A DNA stretch of 64,000 nucleotides from Nocardioides astragali. Its GTDB lineage: Bacteria > Actinomycetota > Actinomycetes > Propionibacteriales > Nocardioidaceae. The notes under the pieces are model-generated. The model saw only the letters and a list, made by a program, of their open reading frames with translations. It made no database searches and was not told where the DNA came from. The stretch is from NCBI RefSeq assembly GCF_024436375.1, contig NZ_JAFMZM010000002.1, positions 186,001 to 250,000 on the forward strand. The letters are read 5' to 3'. The position numbers and the translations under genes are program-made. Of this stretch, positions 9,641 through 18,415 are shown piece by piece. Position 1 is the first letter of the stretch, and every line of letters begins with the position of its first letter.

Positions 9641-11065
9641 TCACGCCTCGATCATGCTGGCGAACAGCTCGCCGTACTGCAGGAGGTGGCGGTCGCCCAG
9701 GAAGCGGTCCAGCACCGTTCGGTGCGCACGCTCTCCCAGTTGCTGCGCCGTCTCGGGGTCGCGCAGCAAGGTGTCGACGCCCTTCACCATGCCGTCGAGG
9801 TCGTAGGGGTCATCGAGGAGGAGACCGTTGACTCCGTGGTCGATCTGGTCCTGGATGCCGCCGACCGCGGACGCGACAACGGGGCGGCTCTTCCACATCG
9901 GCTCCGTGACCGTGAGCCCGAATCCCTCGACCAGGCTCTTCTGCACCACGACCGATGCATGTCTTTGCAGCGCGTTGACGAGGTGAGCGTTCTCGTCGAC
10001 GTCGTCCATGGGCAGGGCGGTCAGGTGTATCCGGCGTCGGATGGACGTGTCCATCGACACCCTCAGCTCGAGGCAGGAAGCCAGGACCTCGCCGCCTTCA
10101 GGGTCGTCCGTCACGCCTGTCACGTCTGGCCCCGCGAGGACGAGATGAGCGTCGTCAGGGAGTCCCGACAGGTTGTCGGCGAAGCCTCGGAGCACCCCTT
10201 CCATGTCCTTGAGGCGGTCCCATCGGCTCACCTGCAGGACGACCCGCGCATCCCCGGGGACGGGTGGACCATCGATGATCAGGCTGTCACGGTGGCGCAC
10301 GCGTCCATGGCCTTCCCGCCGCCGGTCGAACTCCGTGACGGACGTGGGAGACGACGTGCTCACGAGGCCGGCTACGTGCAAGGTGGTGCTCACGACCTCA
10401 GGGTCCAGGTCCGCGTTCTTAGCGCTGAACGGGTCCAGTGATGGAGGTACGACCCACACCAGGTCATCACGCACCCATGCGGGCACGTACTCGCGCCGGG
10501 AGAAGATGAACGCGTGGGCCGCCATGATGTACGGCCGCAGGAATGCCCAGCCCAGGTCATGCAGCTCGTTCGCGGTGTCGCGTCCGATGTGACAACGCCA
10601 GGCGACGTGTGCGCCGGCAGCCACGAGGCCAGGCACGAGTCCGGCAGTCTGCGGGTCGTGGAGGATCACGATGTCCTGCGGGTGGACACGCTGGAGGAGC
10701 TCGTCGAGGTTGCGAGCCAGCACCTGCTCGTAGTGGCTCCGTGCACGGTCATCGAGGCTCCCTTCGTCGCCGGACGAGCCGTGCAGGAAGTTGTGGAGCC
10801 TCTTGGTGATGGTGAAGAACTCCGGATCCCCGTCCAGCACCAGCCAGCGCGTGTCGACGCCGGCGCCGCGTCCGTAGGCCACCAGCACCTGCAGCATCTC
10901 GGCGACGCCGCCCCCTGTCGCCGTCGCATTGACGTTCCACACGACGCGGCCGCGCAGCTGCTCCTGCGCCCGAAGTGCGGCGGCTTCCAGCCGGCGCGCC
11001 CGTTCGGACGCCAGGAGCTGGGCAAGGCGATCCAGACCCACGGGAGCCAGGCGAACCTCGAACAT
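9641..11065 (-). CDS. Glycosyltransferase family 4, TreT-like trehalose synthase
   Basis: 474 residues. Signature regions are VWNVNATATGGGVAEML near 55-72, LVLDGDPEFFTITKRLHN near 90, and the GT-B donor site SLVEGFGLTVTEPMWKSRP with VGGIQDQI towards the C-terminus. These fit the TreT family, which joins nucleotide-glucose and glucose to make trehalose, a stress protectant. ATG 11065 is chosen because related proteins begin close to here; its ribosome site is weak. It follows the small membrane gene by 82 bases on the same strand and probably shares its promoter. Confidence 0.8.
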   Translation of the reverse strand: MFEVRLAPVGLDRLAQLLASERARRLEAAALRAQEQLRGRVVWNVNATATGGGVAEMLQVLVAYGRGAGVDTRWLVLDGDPEFFTITKRLHNFLHGSSGDEGSLDDRARSHYEQVLARNLDELLQRVHPQDIVILHDPQTAGLVPGLVAAGAHVAWRCHIGRDTANELHDLGWAFLRPYIMAAHAFIFSRREYVPAWVRDDLVWVVPPSLDPFSAKNADLDPEVVSTTLHVAGLVSTSSPTSVTEFDRRREGHGRVRHRDSLIIDGPPVPGDARVVLQVSRWDRLKDMEGVLRGFADNLSGLPDDAHLVLAGPDVTGVTDDPEGGEVLASCLELRVSMDTSIRRRIHLTALPMDDVDENAHLVNALQRHASVVVQKSLVEGFGLTVTEPMWKSRPVVASAVGGIQDQIDHGVNGLLLDDPYDLDGMVKGVDTLLRDPETAQQLGERAHRTVLDRFLGDRHLLQYGELFASMIEA

Positions 11066-11147
11066 AGGTCCATGTTGCCCGTCAGCTCCCGCAGGCGCAT
11101 GACCCATTCGTGTCACCGGGCAGCAGTTGAGCTCCAACGACCGTGGC

Positions 11148-11546
11148 TCAGGCACCCATCACGTGACGATCGACCCAGCGCTCGAGCGTGGGCACGAGGA
11201 GCAGCACCATGATGCCGACGACCATGAGGACGTGCACGAAGGCATTCCACGTCGCCGTCCCCACCGGTTCTCCGCCACCCCGGGCGGCGAGCCAGTAGAC
11301 GATCACCGCGACCAGCCCCACAGCAGCTGATCCGAGCGCCACGGCTTCCCACCGCTCGTACCGGGCGAACAGACCCCACGTCGCGAGGCAGAACATGGCC
11401 ACCGTCACGAGGGACAGGACCCTCGTGGTGGTCCACAACGTTCCCGAGGTGGACACTCCCTTCCCAGCGAACGCCGGGGTCATCCACAACCATGTGCTCC
11501 CTGCAAGGAGCAGGGCGATACCGCCCAGACTTCTGATGGTGAACAT
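11148..11546 (-). CDS. Small four-helix membrane protein
   Basis: 132 residues with about four hydrophobic segments (near 5-24, 37-56, 64-85, 97-118). No family recognised. ATG 11546 has GGAGGTGAGGG before it. A perfect palindromic box (GGGCC-CAAA-GGCCC) lies 50 bases upstream, so it is likely the first gene of a two-gene unit with the TreT-like enzyme. Confidence 0.6.
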   Translation of the reverse strand: MFTIRSLGGIALLLAGSTWLWMTPAFAGKGVSTSGTLWTTTRVLSLVTVAMFCLATWGLFARYERWEAVALGSAAVGLVAVIVYWLAARGGGEPVGTATWNAFVHVLMVVGIMVLLLVPTLERWVDRHVMGA

Positions 11547-11595
11547 CACCCTCACCTCCACCTCCATCCTGTCCACCGCACGGGCGCGCCCGGCA

Positions 11596-11609
11596 GGGCC
11601 CAAAGGCCC
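11596..11609. promoter_or_regulatory. Palindromic DosR-like box
   Basis: GGGCC-CAAA-GGCCC, perfect 5-bp arms with a 4-base spacer, 50 bases before the membrane protein start. It fits GGGNC-N4-GNCCC. It also lies just beyond the 3' end of carbamate kinase. Confidence 0.45.
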
Positions 11610-11645
11610 TCGTCGTGGGTCCTTGGACGTACGCGGAGATGTGCG

Positions 11646-12587
11646 CTACGACCCCTCGGCCGGCGGATCCGGGTAGCTCCCCGAGGCGGTGACCACGGTT
11701 CCGGCCTCGCCCCGCAGGATCGCGGCGGCGTCCTGGAGCGACCCGATCGCAGCTGCGCCGCCGGTCAGCTCCACGAAGCGGCAGACCGCCTCGACCTTGG
11801 GGCCCATCGAGCCGGAGGGGAAGCCGTGGCTGCGCAGCCCGGCGGGTGTGGCCCGGGTGATCGGCGCCTGCTGGGGCGTGCCGTAGTCCGTCATCACGGC
11901 CGGCACGTCGGTGAGCACCAGCAGCATGTCGGCGTCCAGGGCCTCGGCGAGGACCGAGCTGGTGAGGTCCTTGTCCACGACCGCCTCGACCCCGCGGAGC
12001 CGGCCGCTCTCGTCGCGGATGACTGGCACGCCTCCGCCGCCGGCGCACACGACGACCGCGCCGCTCTCCAGCAGCAGGCGGATCAGCCTGGTCTCGACCA
12101 CGCGCTGGGGGCGTGGGGACCCGACGACCCGACGCCAGCCCGTGCCGTCGGCCTTGACCGCCCAGCCGCGCTCGGCCGCCAGACGCTGGGCCTCTTCCTG
12201 CGTGTACACCTCCCCGACGAACTTGGTGGGATCGTCGAAGGCCGGGTCCGCTGCCTCTACCAGGGTCTGGTTGATGATGGCGGCCACCTGCCGCCCGGGA
12301 AGGTGGTTCTGCATCGACTGCAGGAGCCAGTAGCCGATCATCCCCTGTGTCTGCGCCCCGAGGACGTCGAACGGGTAGGGCGTGGTCAGGTGCGGGTCCG
12401 AGGCGCTCTGCAGCGCCAGCACTCCGACCTGCGGTCCGTTGCCGTGGGTGAGCACCAGCTCGTGCTCACGTGCGATGGGCGCCAGCGCCGCGACCGCGCG
12501 GTCCACGTTCCGTTCCTGCAGCTCGGCGTCCGGTTTCTGGCCCCGTTGCAGGAGGGCGTTGCCTCCCAGGGCCACCACGATGCGCAC
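11646..12587 (-). CDS. arcC: Carbamate kinase
   Basis: 313 residues. Makes ATP from carbamoyl-phosphate and ADP, the last step of arginine fermentation. Motifs: VVALGGNALL at the start, THGNGPQVG near 48, VVCAGGGGVPVI near 180 and GSMGPKVEAV near 265. It begins one base after the ornithine carbamoyltransferase stop, so the order arcA-arcB-arcC is one transcription unit. Cytoplasmic. Confidence 0.96.
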   Translation of the reverse strand: MRIVVALGGNALLQRGQKPDAELQERNVDRAVAALAPIAREHELVLTHGNGPQVGVLALQSASDPHLTTPYPFDVLGAQTQGMIGYWLLQSMQNHLPGRQVAAIINQTLVEAADPAFDDPTKFVGEVYTQEEAQRLAAERGWAVKADGTGWRRVVGSPRPQRVVETRLIRLLLESGAVVVCAGGGGVPVIRDESGRLRGVEAVVDKDLTSSVLAEALDADMLLVLTDVPAVMTDYGTPQQAPITRATPAGLRSHGFPSGSMGPKVEAVCRFVELTGGAAAIGSLQDAAAILRGEAGTVVTASGSYPDPPAEGS

Positions 12588-12588
12588 G

Positions 12589-13590
12589 TCAGCCTCCTAG
12601 CGTGGCGACGAGCACCGCCTTGATGGTGTGCATGCGGTTCTCGGCCTGGTCGAACACGATGGAGTGGCGGGACTCGAACACCTCGTCGGTGACCTCGAGG
12701 GCGTCCATGCCGGTCTCCTGGAACAGGTCTTCGCCGACCTTCGTGTGGCGGTCGTGGAAACCGGGCAGGCAGTGCATGAACTTGACCTTGGGATTGCCCG
12801 TGGCCTTCACGACGTCCATGGTGACCTGGTAGGGCTTGAGCAGGTTGATGCGTTCGGCCCATGTCTCCTTGGGCTCGCCCATGGACACCCAGACGTCGGT
12901 GTAGAGGAAGTCGACACCGGCTACCCCGTTCTCGACGTCCTCGGTGTGCTGGATGCGGGCGCCAGTCTCTTCAGCGATGCGGTGTGCGTCGGCGATGACC
13001 TCGGAGTGGTTCCACAGCGACTTCGGGGCGACGATCCGCACGTCCATGCCCATCATCGCTCCCGCCACGAGGAGCGAGTTGCCGACGTTGTTGCGGGCGT
13101 CACCGAGGTAGGCGAAGGCGATGTCCTCGTCGTGCTTGCCGGAGTGCTCGCGCATCGTGAGCATGTCGCAGAGCATCTGCGTCGGGTGCCACTCGTCCGT
13201 CAGGCCGTTCCACACGGGCACGCCGGCGTAGGTGGCGAGCGTCTCGACGTTGGCCTGTGCCGATCCCCGGTACTCGATGCCGTCGTACATGCGACCCAGG
13301 ACGCGGGCGGTGTCCTCCATCGACTCCTTGTGTCCGATCTGGGACCCGGCCGGATCGAGGTAGGTGACTCGTGCTCCCTGGTCGAACGCCGCCACCTCGA
13401 ACGCACACCGCGTGCGGGTCGAGGTCTTCTCGAAGATGAGCGCGATGTTCTTGCGGGTGAGCCGCGGCTGCTCTGAGCCGGCGTACTTGGCGACCTTCAG
13501 CTCGGCCGCGAGGTCCAGCAGGAACTTCCATTCCTTGGGGGTGAAGTCCAGCTCCTTGACGAAGCTGCGGTTCCTCAGGTTGAACGCCAT
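12589..13590 (-). CDS. arcB: Ornithine carbamoyltransferase (catabolic)
   Basis: 333 residues. The carbamoyl-phosphate loop STRTR is at residues 57-61 and the ornithine motif [11 protein letters not shown] near 275. The arginine deiminase neighbours indicate the catabolic direction: citrulline + phosphate to ornithine + carbamoyl-phosphate. Five bases separate it from arginine deiminase. The start [10 protein letters not shown] is the family's N-terminus; in-frame sequence upstream is the shadow of arcA. Confidence 0.95.
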   Translation of the reverse strand: MAFNLRNRSFVKELDFTPKEWKFLLDLAAELKVAKYAGSEQPRLTRKNIALIFEKTSTRTRCAFEVAAFDQGARVTYLDPAGSQIGHKESMEDTARVLGRMYDGIEYRGSAQANVETLATYAGVPVWNGLTDEWHPTQMLCDMLTMREHSGKHDEDIAFAYLGDARNNVGNSLLVAGAMMGMDVRIVAPKSLWNHSEVIADAHRIAEETGARIQHTEDVENGVAGVDFLYTDVWVSMGEPKETWAERINLLKPYQVTMDVVKATGNPKVKFMHCLPGFHDRHTKVGEDLFQETGMDALEVTDEVFESRHSIVFDQAENRMHTIKAVLVATLGG

Positions 13591-13595
13591 GGTGC

Positions 13596-14819
13596 TCAGA
13601 TCCCTTCTCGTTCGATCGGACAGGTCATGCAGCGAGGGCCTCCGCGGCCCCGCCCGAGCTCGTTGCCCTGGATGGTGATGACCTCCACGCCGTTCTTGCG
13701 GAGGTAGGTGTTGGTGGTGACGTTGCGCTCGTAGGCGACGACGACCCCGGGCCGGACGGCGAGGACGTTGCAGCCGTCGTCCCACTGCTCACGCTCGGCG
13801 GACTGCACGTCCTGGGTGGCGGTGAGGATGTTGATCGACGGGAGCCCCATCGCTTCCGCGATGGCCTGGTGCATGTCCTCCGGACGATGTGCGGTCACCT
13901 TGAGCTCGTGCTCGTCGTCGCCGGGCTCGATCGTGTACGCCGGGAGCATCCCGAGGCCGTCGTACTTGGTGAACGTGTCCCGGTCGACCATGGTCATCAC
14001 GGTGTCGAGGTGCATGAAGGCGCGGGCCTTCGGCATGGACAGGGCGACGATCGTGTGCGCGCTGCCGGCGCGGAACAGACGTCTGGCCAGTCGCTCGACA
14101 CCTTGGGGCGTCGTACGCTCACTCATCCCGATCAGGACGGCCCGGCGGCCGAGGACGAGGATGTCTCCGCCCTCGGTGGTGCCCGCGCCGTTGGCCCTGC
14201 CGTCCGCCCACACCTGATGGGCCGATTCGGCGAAGTGGGGGTGCCACCGGTAGATCGCCTCGTAGTGGATGGTCTCGCGCATCCGGGCTCGCTTGCGCAT
14301 CGCGTTGACCGAGACACCGTCATAGATCCAGGCGGAGGTGTCGCGGGTGAAGAGATGGTTGGGCAGTGGTGGGAGCAGGAGGTCGTCGAGGCCCAGCGCC
14401 TGCACCACCACCGACGACGGCTCGGGAACCCGCTCGAGCAGCTCGCGCTTGGTCATGCCCCCGATCAGGTACGTCGTGAGCTCGACGTCGTCCATGGCGG
14501 CGAACGCCCGGTGGAGGCTGTCGAGGGCCATCGGGCCGTAGACGCGTTCGTCGAAGGACTCCTCGAGCACGTACTTCTTCGCGTCCGGGATCGCCAGGGT
14601 CTGGGTCAGTAGCTGGTCGAGCAGGTGCACCTGCACCCCTTGGTCGCGCAGCGCCTCGGCGAACGCGTCGTGCTCCTGCTTCGCGCGCTGGACCCACAAC
14701 ACGTCGTCGAACAAGTAGTCGTCGTGGTTCGTGGGGGTGAGCCGCTTCAGCTCGAGGTCGGGTCGGTGCAGGATCGCCTGCCTCATCCGGCCCACCTCGG
14801 AGTCCACGTGAAGCGTCAT
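13596..14819 (-). CDS. arcA: Arginine deiminase
   Basis: 407 residues. Hydrolyses arginine to citrulline and ammonia. Key features: the N-terminal [27 protein letters not shown] near 170, HPHFAES and [10 protein letters not shown] near 225-245, [10 protein letters not shown] near 290, and the catalytic cysteine C397 in RCMTCPIER. The start has AGGAGAGGTC before ATG. It heads the arcABC unit and is divergent from the antiporter gene. The promoter region 14820-15042 holds only weak box-like sequence (GGGTC-ACTG-GGCTG at 14891). Confidence 0.96.
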   Translation of the reverse strand: MTLHVDSEVGRMRQAILHRPDLELKRLTPTNHDDYLFDDVLWVQRAKQEHDAFAEALRDQGVQVHLLDQLLTQTLAIPDAKKYVLEESFDERVYGPMALDSLHRAFAAMDDVELTTYLIGGMTKRELLERVPEPSSVVVQALGLDDLLLPPLPNHLFTRDTSAWIYDGVSVNAMRKRARMRETIHYEAIYRWHPHFAESAHQVWADGRANGAGTTEGGDILVLGRRAVLIGMSERTTPQGVERLARRLFRAGSAHTIVALSMPKARAFMHLDTVMTMVDRDTFTKYDGLGMLPAYTIEPGDDEHELKVTAHRPEDMHQAIAEAMGLPSINILTATQDVQSAEREQWDDGCNVLAVRPGVVVAYERNVTTNTYLRKNGVEVITIQGNELGRGRGGPRCMTCPIEREGI

Positions 14820-15042
14820 GACCTCTCCTTCCGTGAGGGACGTCTCCAGCCTCACGCCTCGAGGTGCCGGGCAAGAGTGCCGAAGGTCCCGGGTCACTGG
14901 GCTGATGGCCGTGGTGCCGGCGTGGTGGCGCGGGCCGAAGGACTCACGTCGGCCGGACCAGCGGCCCTGACCCGCGGGTTGTCGGCGGACGAGAGTCGGG
15001 AGGGAGGAGATGTCGTCTCCTCGTGAGCCAAGGAGGCACAAG

Positions 15043-16518
15043 ATGAAGCTGGCGATGGACCGCACCCGAGCGGTCCGAGCCCCTGACGACGCGCCCGCAG
15101 GTCCTCGGGTAGGACTTGCTCTGCCCGCACTGACCGCACTGGTCGTGGGCTCGATGATCGGAAGCGGCATCTTCGCCCTTCCCTCCCAGATGGCCGGCAG
15201 CGCTGCTGCCGGTCCCTTGCTGATCGGCTGGGTCATCACCGGCGTCGGCATGCTGATGCTGGCGTTCGTCTTCCAGTCGCTGGCGCAGCGCAAGCCGGAG
15301 GTCGACGGCGGTGTCTACGGCTACGCCAAGGAAGGTTTCGGCGAGTACGTCGGCTTCACCTCGGCCTGGGGCTACTGGATCAGCGCCTGGGTCGGCAACG
15401 TGGCCTACCTCGTGCTGCTGATGTCCACCCTGGGCTACTGGTTCCCCAGCTTCGAGGGCGGGACCACCGTTGCTGCGATCGCGGGCGCCTCGGTGCTCCT
15501 GTGGGTCGTGCACGCGCTGACGCTCAGCGGTGTCCGCAACGCCGCTTTCGCCAACGCGGTCGTGACCGTGGCCAAGGTCGTGCCGATCCTGACCTTCATC
15601 GCGATCGCCGCAGTCGGCTTCCGCGCGGGCCTCTTCACGACGGACTTCTGGGGTGCCGACGCCGGACTCGGTGGGACGATGGACCAGGTCAAGAACATGA
15701 TGCTGGTCACCGTCTGGGTGTTCATCGGCATCGAGGGTGCGGCGGTCTACTCGCAACGGGCCCGCAGTCGCAGAGACGTCGGACGGGCGACCGTCCTCGG
15801 CTTCCTCGTCGTGCTCGGCCTCCTGCTCGCCGTCAACCTGCTGTCCTACGGCCTGATGGCACAGGCCGACATCGCCGGGTTGTCCGACCCCTCCATGGCC
15901 GGACTCCTCGAGAACGAGGTCGGCGAATGGGGTGCCGGGTTCATCTCTGCCGGGCTGGTCATCTCGCTGTTGGGGGCCTTGCTCGCCTGGGTGCTGCTGG
16001 CGGTCGAGATCCTGCGCCTTCCGGCGCTGGACCACGTGCTTCCGGCGGCCTTGGCCAAGGAGAACCGACACGGTGCTCCGGCCACGGCGCTGTGGCTCAC
16101 CAACGTCTGCGTCCAAGCCCTGCTGCTGTGGACATTGGTCAACGAGAACACGTACACGGACCTCGTCTACCTGGCCACCTCGCTGATCCTGCTGCCCTAC
16201 CTGTGGTCGGCGGCCTACCAGCTCAAGCTGGCGGTGACGGGGGAGAGCTACGCCGGAGGGCACGGACGTACGCGCGACCTCACCATCGGTGTGCTGAGCC
16301 TCGCGTATGCCGTGTGGCTGGTCTACGCCGGCGGCTGGCAGTACGTCCTCATCGCCGGCCTGTTCTACCTGATCGGCACCTCGCTCTTCGTCTGGGCCCG
16401 CAAGGAGAGCGGCAGGTCCGTCTTCACCGGGACCGTCGAGAAAGCCATGGTTGCCGTCGTCGCGCTGGTGTCCATCGTGGCTGTCATCGGCCTCGTCCAG
16501 GGGTTCGTGTCGGTCTGA
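15043..16518 (+). CDS. arcD: Arginine/ornithine antiporter-type APC permease
   Basis: About 491 residues with roughly 12-13 membrane helices. The APC start [16 protein letters not shown] lies in helix 1, followed by [15 protein letters not shown] and [15 protein letters not shown]. ArcD-type carriers exchange arginine for ornithine at no energy cost. ATG 15043 has AAGGAGG at ideal spacing; an ATG at 15010 lies directly on a GGAGG site and is less likely. Its position opposite arcABC completes the arginine deiminase system. A strong hairpin follows the stop. Confidence 0.9.
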   Translation: MKLAMDRTRAVRAPDDAPAGPRVGLALPALTALVVGSMIGSGIFALPSQMAGSAAAGPLLIGWVITGVGMLMLAFVFQSLAQRKPEVDGGVYGYAKEGFGEYVGFTSAWGYWISAWVGNVAYLVLLMSTLGYWFPSFEGGTTVAAIAGASVLLWVVHALTLSGVRNAAFANAVVTVAKVVPILTFIAIAAVGFRAGLFTTDFWGADAGLGGTMDQVKNMMLVTVWVFIGIEGAAVYSQRARSRRDVGRATVLGFLVVLGLLLAVNLLSYGLMAQADIAGLSDPSMAGLLENEVGEWGAGFISAGLVISLLGALLAWVLLAVEILRLPALDHVLPAALAKENRHGAPATALWLTNVCVQALLLWTLVNENTYTDLVYLATSLILLPYLWSAAYQLKLAVTGESYAGGHGRTRDLTIGVLSLAYAVWLVYAGGWQYVLIAGLFYLIGTSLFVWARKESGRSVFTGTVEKAMVAVVALVSIVAVIGLVQGFVSV

Positions 16519-16540
16519 CCACCGTCGCGAACAGTTCGAT

Positions 16541-16572
16541 GCCGGAGCCGGTCACCCAGGACCGGCTCCGGC
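16541..16572 (+). terminator. Hairpin after arcD
   Basis: 13-bp perfect inverted repeat (GCCGGAGCCGGTC) with the loop ACCCAG, 22 bases after the arcD stop. There is no U-run after it, as is common for actinobacterial terminators. Confidence 0.75.
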
Positions 16573-16596
16573 CATGTCGTCACTCAGGAGGTTGTC

Positions 16597-16956
16597 ATGA
16601 CTGCCACCCACCACCCAGTCCCACTCGCCGGCGCGTCCACCCGCCGCGCCTGGTGGTCACTCCTGGGGTTCGTGCCGAGCTTCGCGCTGGCGTTCCTCGT
16701 CGGCGAGGGGCTCATCTCCGCGCTCGGCTACCCCGTCGGCGGCGAGGAGCAGGCACCGTGGTGGGCCGCTCTCATCGCCGCCACTCCGGCCCTGCTCGTG
16801 TTCGTCCTTCCAGCCGCGGCGGCGACCTACTTCGGGATGCGGGCGATGCGGCTGGGAGACGGCAGGGGCCGTCTCCCCACGACGGTGGCACTCATCGTGG
16901 CCGCGGGGTTCGTCCTCATCAACGCAATCTCTGCACTCGTCACCTGGCTCGCCTGA
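16597..16956 (+). CDS. Small membrane protein
   Basis: 119 residues with three likely helices (near 19-40, 52-75, 95-117). ATG follows AGGAGG at good spacing. No family recognised. It lies directly downstream of the arcD terminator, so it may have its own promoter in the 24-base gap or be read through. Confidence 0.65.
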   Translation: MTATHHPVPLAGASTRRAWWSLLGFVPSFALAFLVGEGLISALGYPVGGEEQAPWWAALIAATPALLVFVLPAAAATYFGMRAMRLGDGRGRLPTTVALIVAAGFVLINAISALVTWLA

Positions 16957-17004
16957 GCGGTACGAGCTCTGGGCCGGACCCGGGACGATGGTTCTTGCTG
17001 TCTC

Positions 17005-17018
17005 GGGACCTTCGTCCC
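17005..17018. promoter_or_regulatory. Perfect DosR-type box
   Basis: GGGAC-CTTC-GTCCC is a perfect palindrome in the core of the known DosR/DevR consensus (GGGACT-WW-AGTCCC). It is the best box in the window. A transcript starting about 40 bases downstream would cover the hairpin region and then the small genes at 17202 and 17382. It lies about 0.7 kb before the regulator gene itself. Confidence 0.75.
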
Positions 17019-17071
17019 TTGGCTCGCCCATAGGGCTCGACTGCTATGGAGCATGCACCGGGGTCGAAGCC

Positions 17072-17157
17072 ACCCGGGTGTCCTGTCAGGGAGGCGTTGC
17101 CGGCCGTACGCCGTGCCGGTCTTTTCCACCGGGGGGGGGTTGGCAGGACACCTGGGT
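17072..17157 (+). ncRNA. Candidate structured RNA (leader or small RNA)
   Basis: ACCCGGGTGTCCTGTC pairs with GGCAGGACACCTGGGT over 16 bp, with two G-U pairs. The loop of 54 bases holds a further GGCGT/ACGCC pairing and a run of nine G. It starts about 55 bases after the perfect DosR box and precedes the first ribosome site at 17189. It could be a DosR-induced small RNA or a 5' leader; no known riboswitch consensus was recognised. Confidence 0.3.
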
Positions 17158-17201
17158 CCTCCGGAGAACCACGACGCACTCATCACACAGGAGTGAGACC
17201 G

Positions 17202-17273
17202 ATGAGCACCAGCGCCCAAAGCGGGAGAGATGCGCGGGTCGGAGCAGGATGGAGGCGTCCCGCCAAGACCTGA
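17202..17273 (+). CDS. Possible 23-residue peptide
   Basis: MSTSAQSGRDARVGAGWRRP plus three residues. ATG has AGGAG nine bases upstream (17189-17193). No family. It may be a short regulated peptide or the relic of a longer gene; the only support is the ribosome site and the upstream box. Confidence 0.25.
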   Translation: MSTSAQSGRDARVGAGWRRPAKT

Positions 17274-17381
17274 ACCGAGCTCGCCGTCGCCGGGACAGGC
17301 CTCGATCGCCCGGTCGTCCGTGCCAGCCATGGGTCAGGAGTAGTGCATGTCCGGCTGCTGGCAGGCTCCCGGGGCTGCGAC

Positions 17382-17681
17382 ATGACTCATCCCGGAACGG
17401 AGACGAATCGGGCTCTGCGCGACGCTGCAGCGCGCTTGGTGGAGGAGTGGAGCGAGCTGCCGGCTGGTTCCGTCCTGCGCTCCTTCTCCCGATCGGTATG
17501 CACAGCTCTCCTCAACGGGTGCCCGCCAGACCACGTGGCCCGCGAGGCGGAGCTCAGGACGAGGGAGTGGCTCGCCCGCCGTCACGGCGACCCACTGCCA
17601 CGCGCCCGGCCGGGTCACGACCGGAGCGCACCGCCGGTGCCACGTCCTCGTGCTGCCACGACCAGAAAAGGGGCCGAATGA
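17382..17681 (+). CDS. Small helical protein, three-helix-bundle type
   Basis: 99 residues. The core (RDAAARLVEEWSELPAGSV then VCTALLNGCPPDHVAREAE) resembles small actinobacterial 'three-helix bundle dimerization' proteins, with a polar Arg/Pro tail. No signal peptide. ATG 17382 fits the family start but lacks a clear ribosome site; GTG 17343 has AGGAG only two bases before it. Its stop lies 13 bases before the box of the regulator gene. Confidence 0.55.
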   Translation: MTHPGTETNRALRDAAARLVEEWSELPAGSVLRSFSRSVCTALLNGCPPDHVAREAELRTREWLARRHGDPLPRARPGHDRSAPPVPRPRAATTRKGAE

Positions 17682-17694
17682 CCCGGGGGTGACG

Positions 17695-17708
17695 GGGACG
17701 TGTGCCCG
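17695..17708. promoter_or_regulatory. DosR-like box upstream of the regulator gene
   Basis: GGGAC-GTGT-GCCCG, about 35 bases before the ATG of the DosR-like regulator. It suggests autoregulation, as known for DosR. Confidence 0.45.
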
Positions 17709-17743
17709 GACGTTCGACCGCAGTCCGGCGTAGCGTGACAGAC

Positions 17744-18415
17744 ATGTGGGAGATGCCTCCACGCTCGTCGACCGGGGAAGACCCCATCAGGGTCTTCCTC
17801 CTGGACGACCACGAGCTCGTCCGGCGAGGCATTCGGAATCTCCTCGAGGAGGAGGAGGACATCGAGATCGTCGGTGAGGCAGGACTCGCCGCCGATGCGG
17901 TGGCACGTATACCTCCGTTGCGCACCCAGGTGGCCATCCTGGATGGCCGGTTGCCAGACGGGTCCGGGATCGAGGTGTGCCGCCAGATCCGGTCGGTCGA
18001 TCCCGCCATCGCCGCGCTCGTCCTGACCACCTACGACGATGACGAGGCCCTGTTCGCCGCGATCATGGCGGGCGCCGCTGGCTATGTGCTCAAGCAGGTG
18101 CGCGGTGGCGATCTCGTCACGGCGGTGCGCCGCGTTGCCGCGGGTCAGTCCATGCTGGACCCGGCAGTGACGGCCCGGGTTCTGGACCGTCTGAGAACCG
18201 GCTCGCTCAAGGACCCACTGGCACAGCGGCTCACACCCAAGGAGGAGCAGATCCTGCGACTCGTCGCGGAGGGCCTGACGAACCGGCAGATCTCCACACG
18301 CCTGTCGCTCACGGAGAAGACCGTGAAGAACTACGTGTCAGCACTGCTGGGCAAGCTCGGCGTGCAGAGCCGCACCCAAGCTGCCGTTCTGGCCGCACGC
18401 CGTCTCCCGTCCTGA
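17744..18415 (+). CDS. devR: DosR/DevR-like response regulator
   Basis: 223 residues: receiver domain (about 15-135) plus LuxR/NarL-type DNA-binding domain (about 155-223). Acidic pocket DD at 21-22, phospho-acceptor D67 in VAILDGRLPDG, and the switch lysine in GYVLKQVRG. The C-terminal EGLTNRQISTRLSLTEKTVKNYVS and RTQAAVLA closely follow mycobacterial DosR, which switches on hypoxia genes. No histidine kinase (DosS/DosT type) is visible in the window. ATG 17744 or 17753 is likely; the in-frame sequence further upstream overlaps the box. A DUF1876 gene overlaps its 3' end on the other strand. Confidence 0.88.
   Translation: MWEMPPRSSTGEDPIRVFLLDDHELVRRGIRNLLEEEEDIEIVGEAGLAADAVARIPPLRTQVAILDGRLPDGSGIEVCRQIRSVDPAIAALVLTTYDDDEALFAAIMAGAAGYVLKQVRGGDLVTAVRRVAAGQSMLDPAVTARVLDRLRTGSLKDPLAQRLTPKEEQILRLVAEGLTNRQISTRLSLTEKTVKNYVSALLGKLGVQSRTQAAVLAARRLPS

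Larger units (their letters stand above)
16957..17381. other. 425-base region without a large gene, holding a perfect DosR box and a long hairpin
   Basis: After the membrane protein stop come a perfect GGGAC-CTTC-GTCCC box (17005-17018), a 16-bp stem with a 54-base loop (17072-17157), a run of nine G (17131-17139), and a 23-codon ORF with a good ribosome site (17202). No longer convincing reading frame was found on either strand. Confidence 0.7.

Noticed and set aside
13869..14612. Plus-strand open frame opposite arginine deiminase
   Set aside because: Arginine deiminase has all family motifs on the other strand.
15010..15042. Upstream ATG for the arcD-type gene
   Set aside because: This ATG sits directly on its GGAGG site; ATG 15043 has ideal spacing to AAGGAGG.
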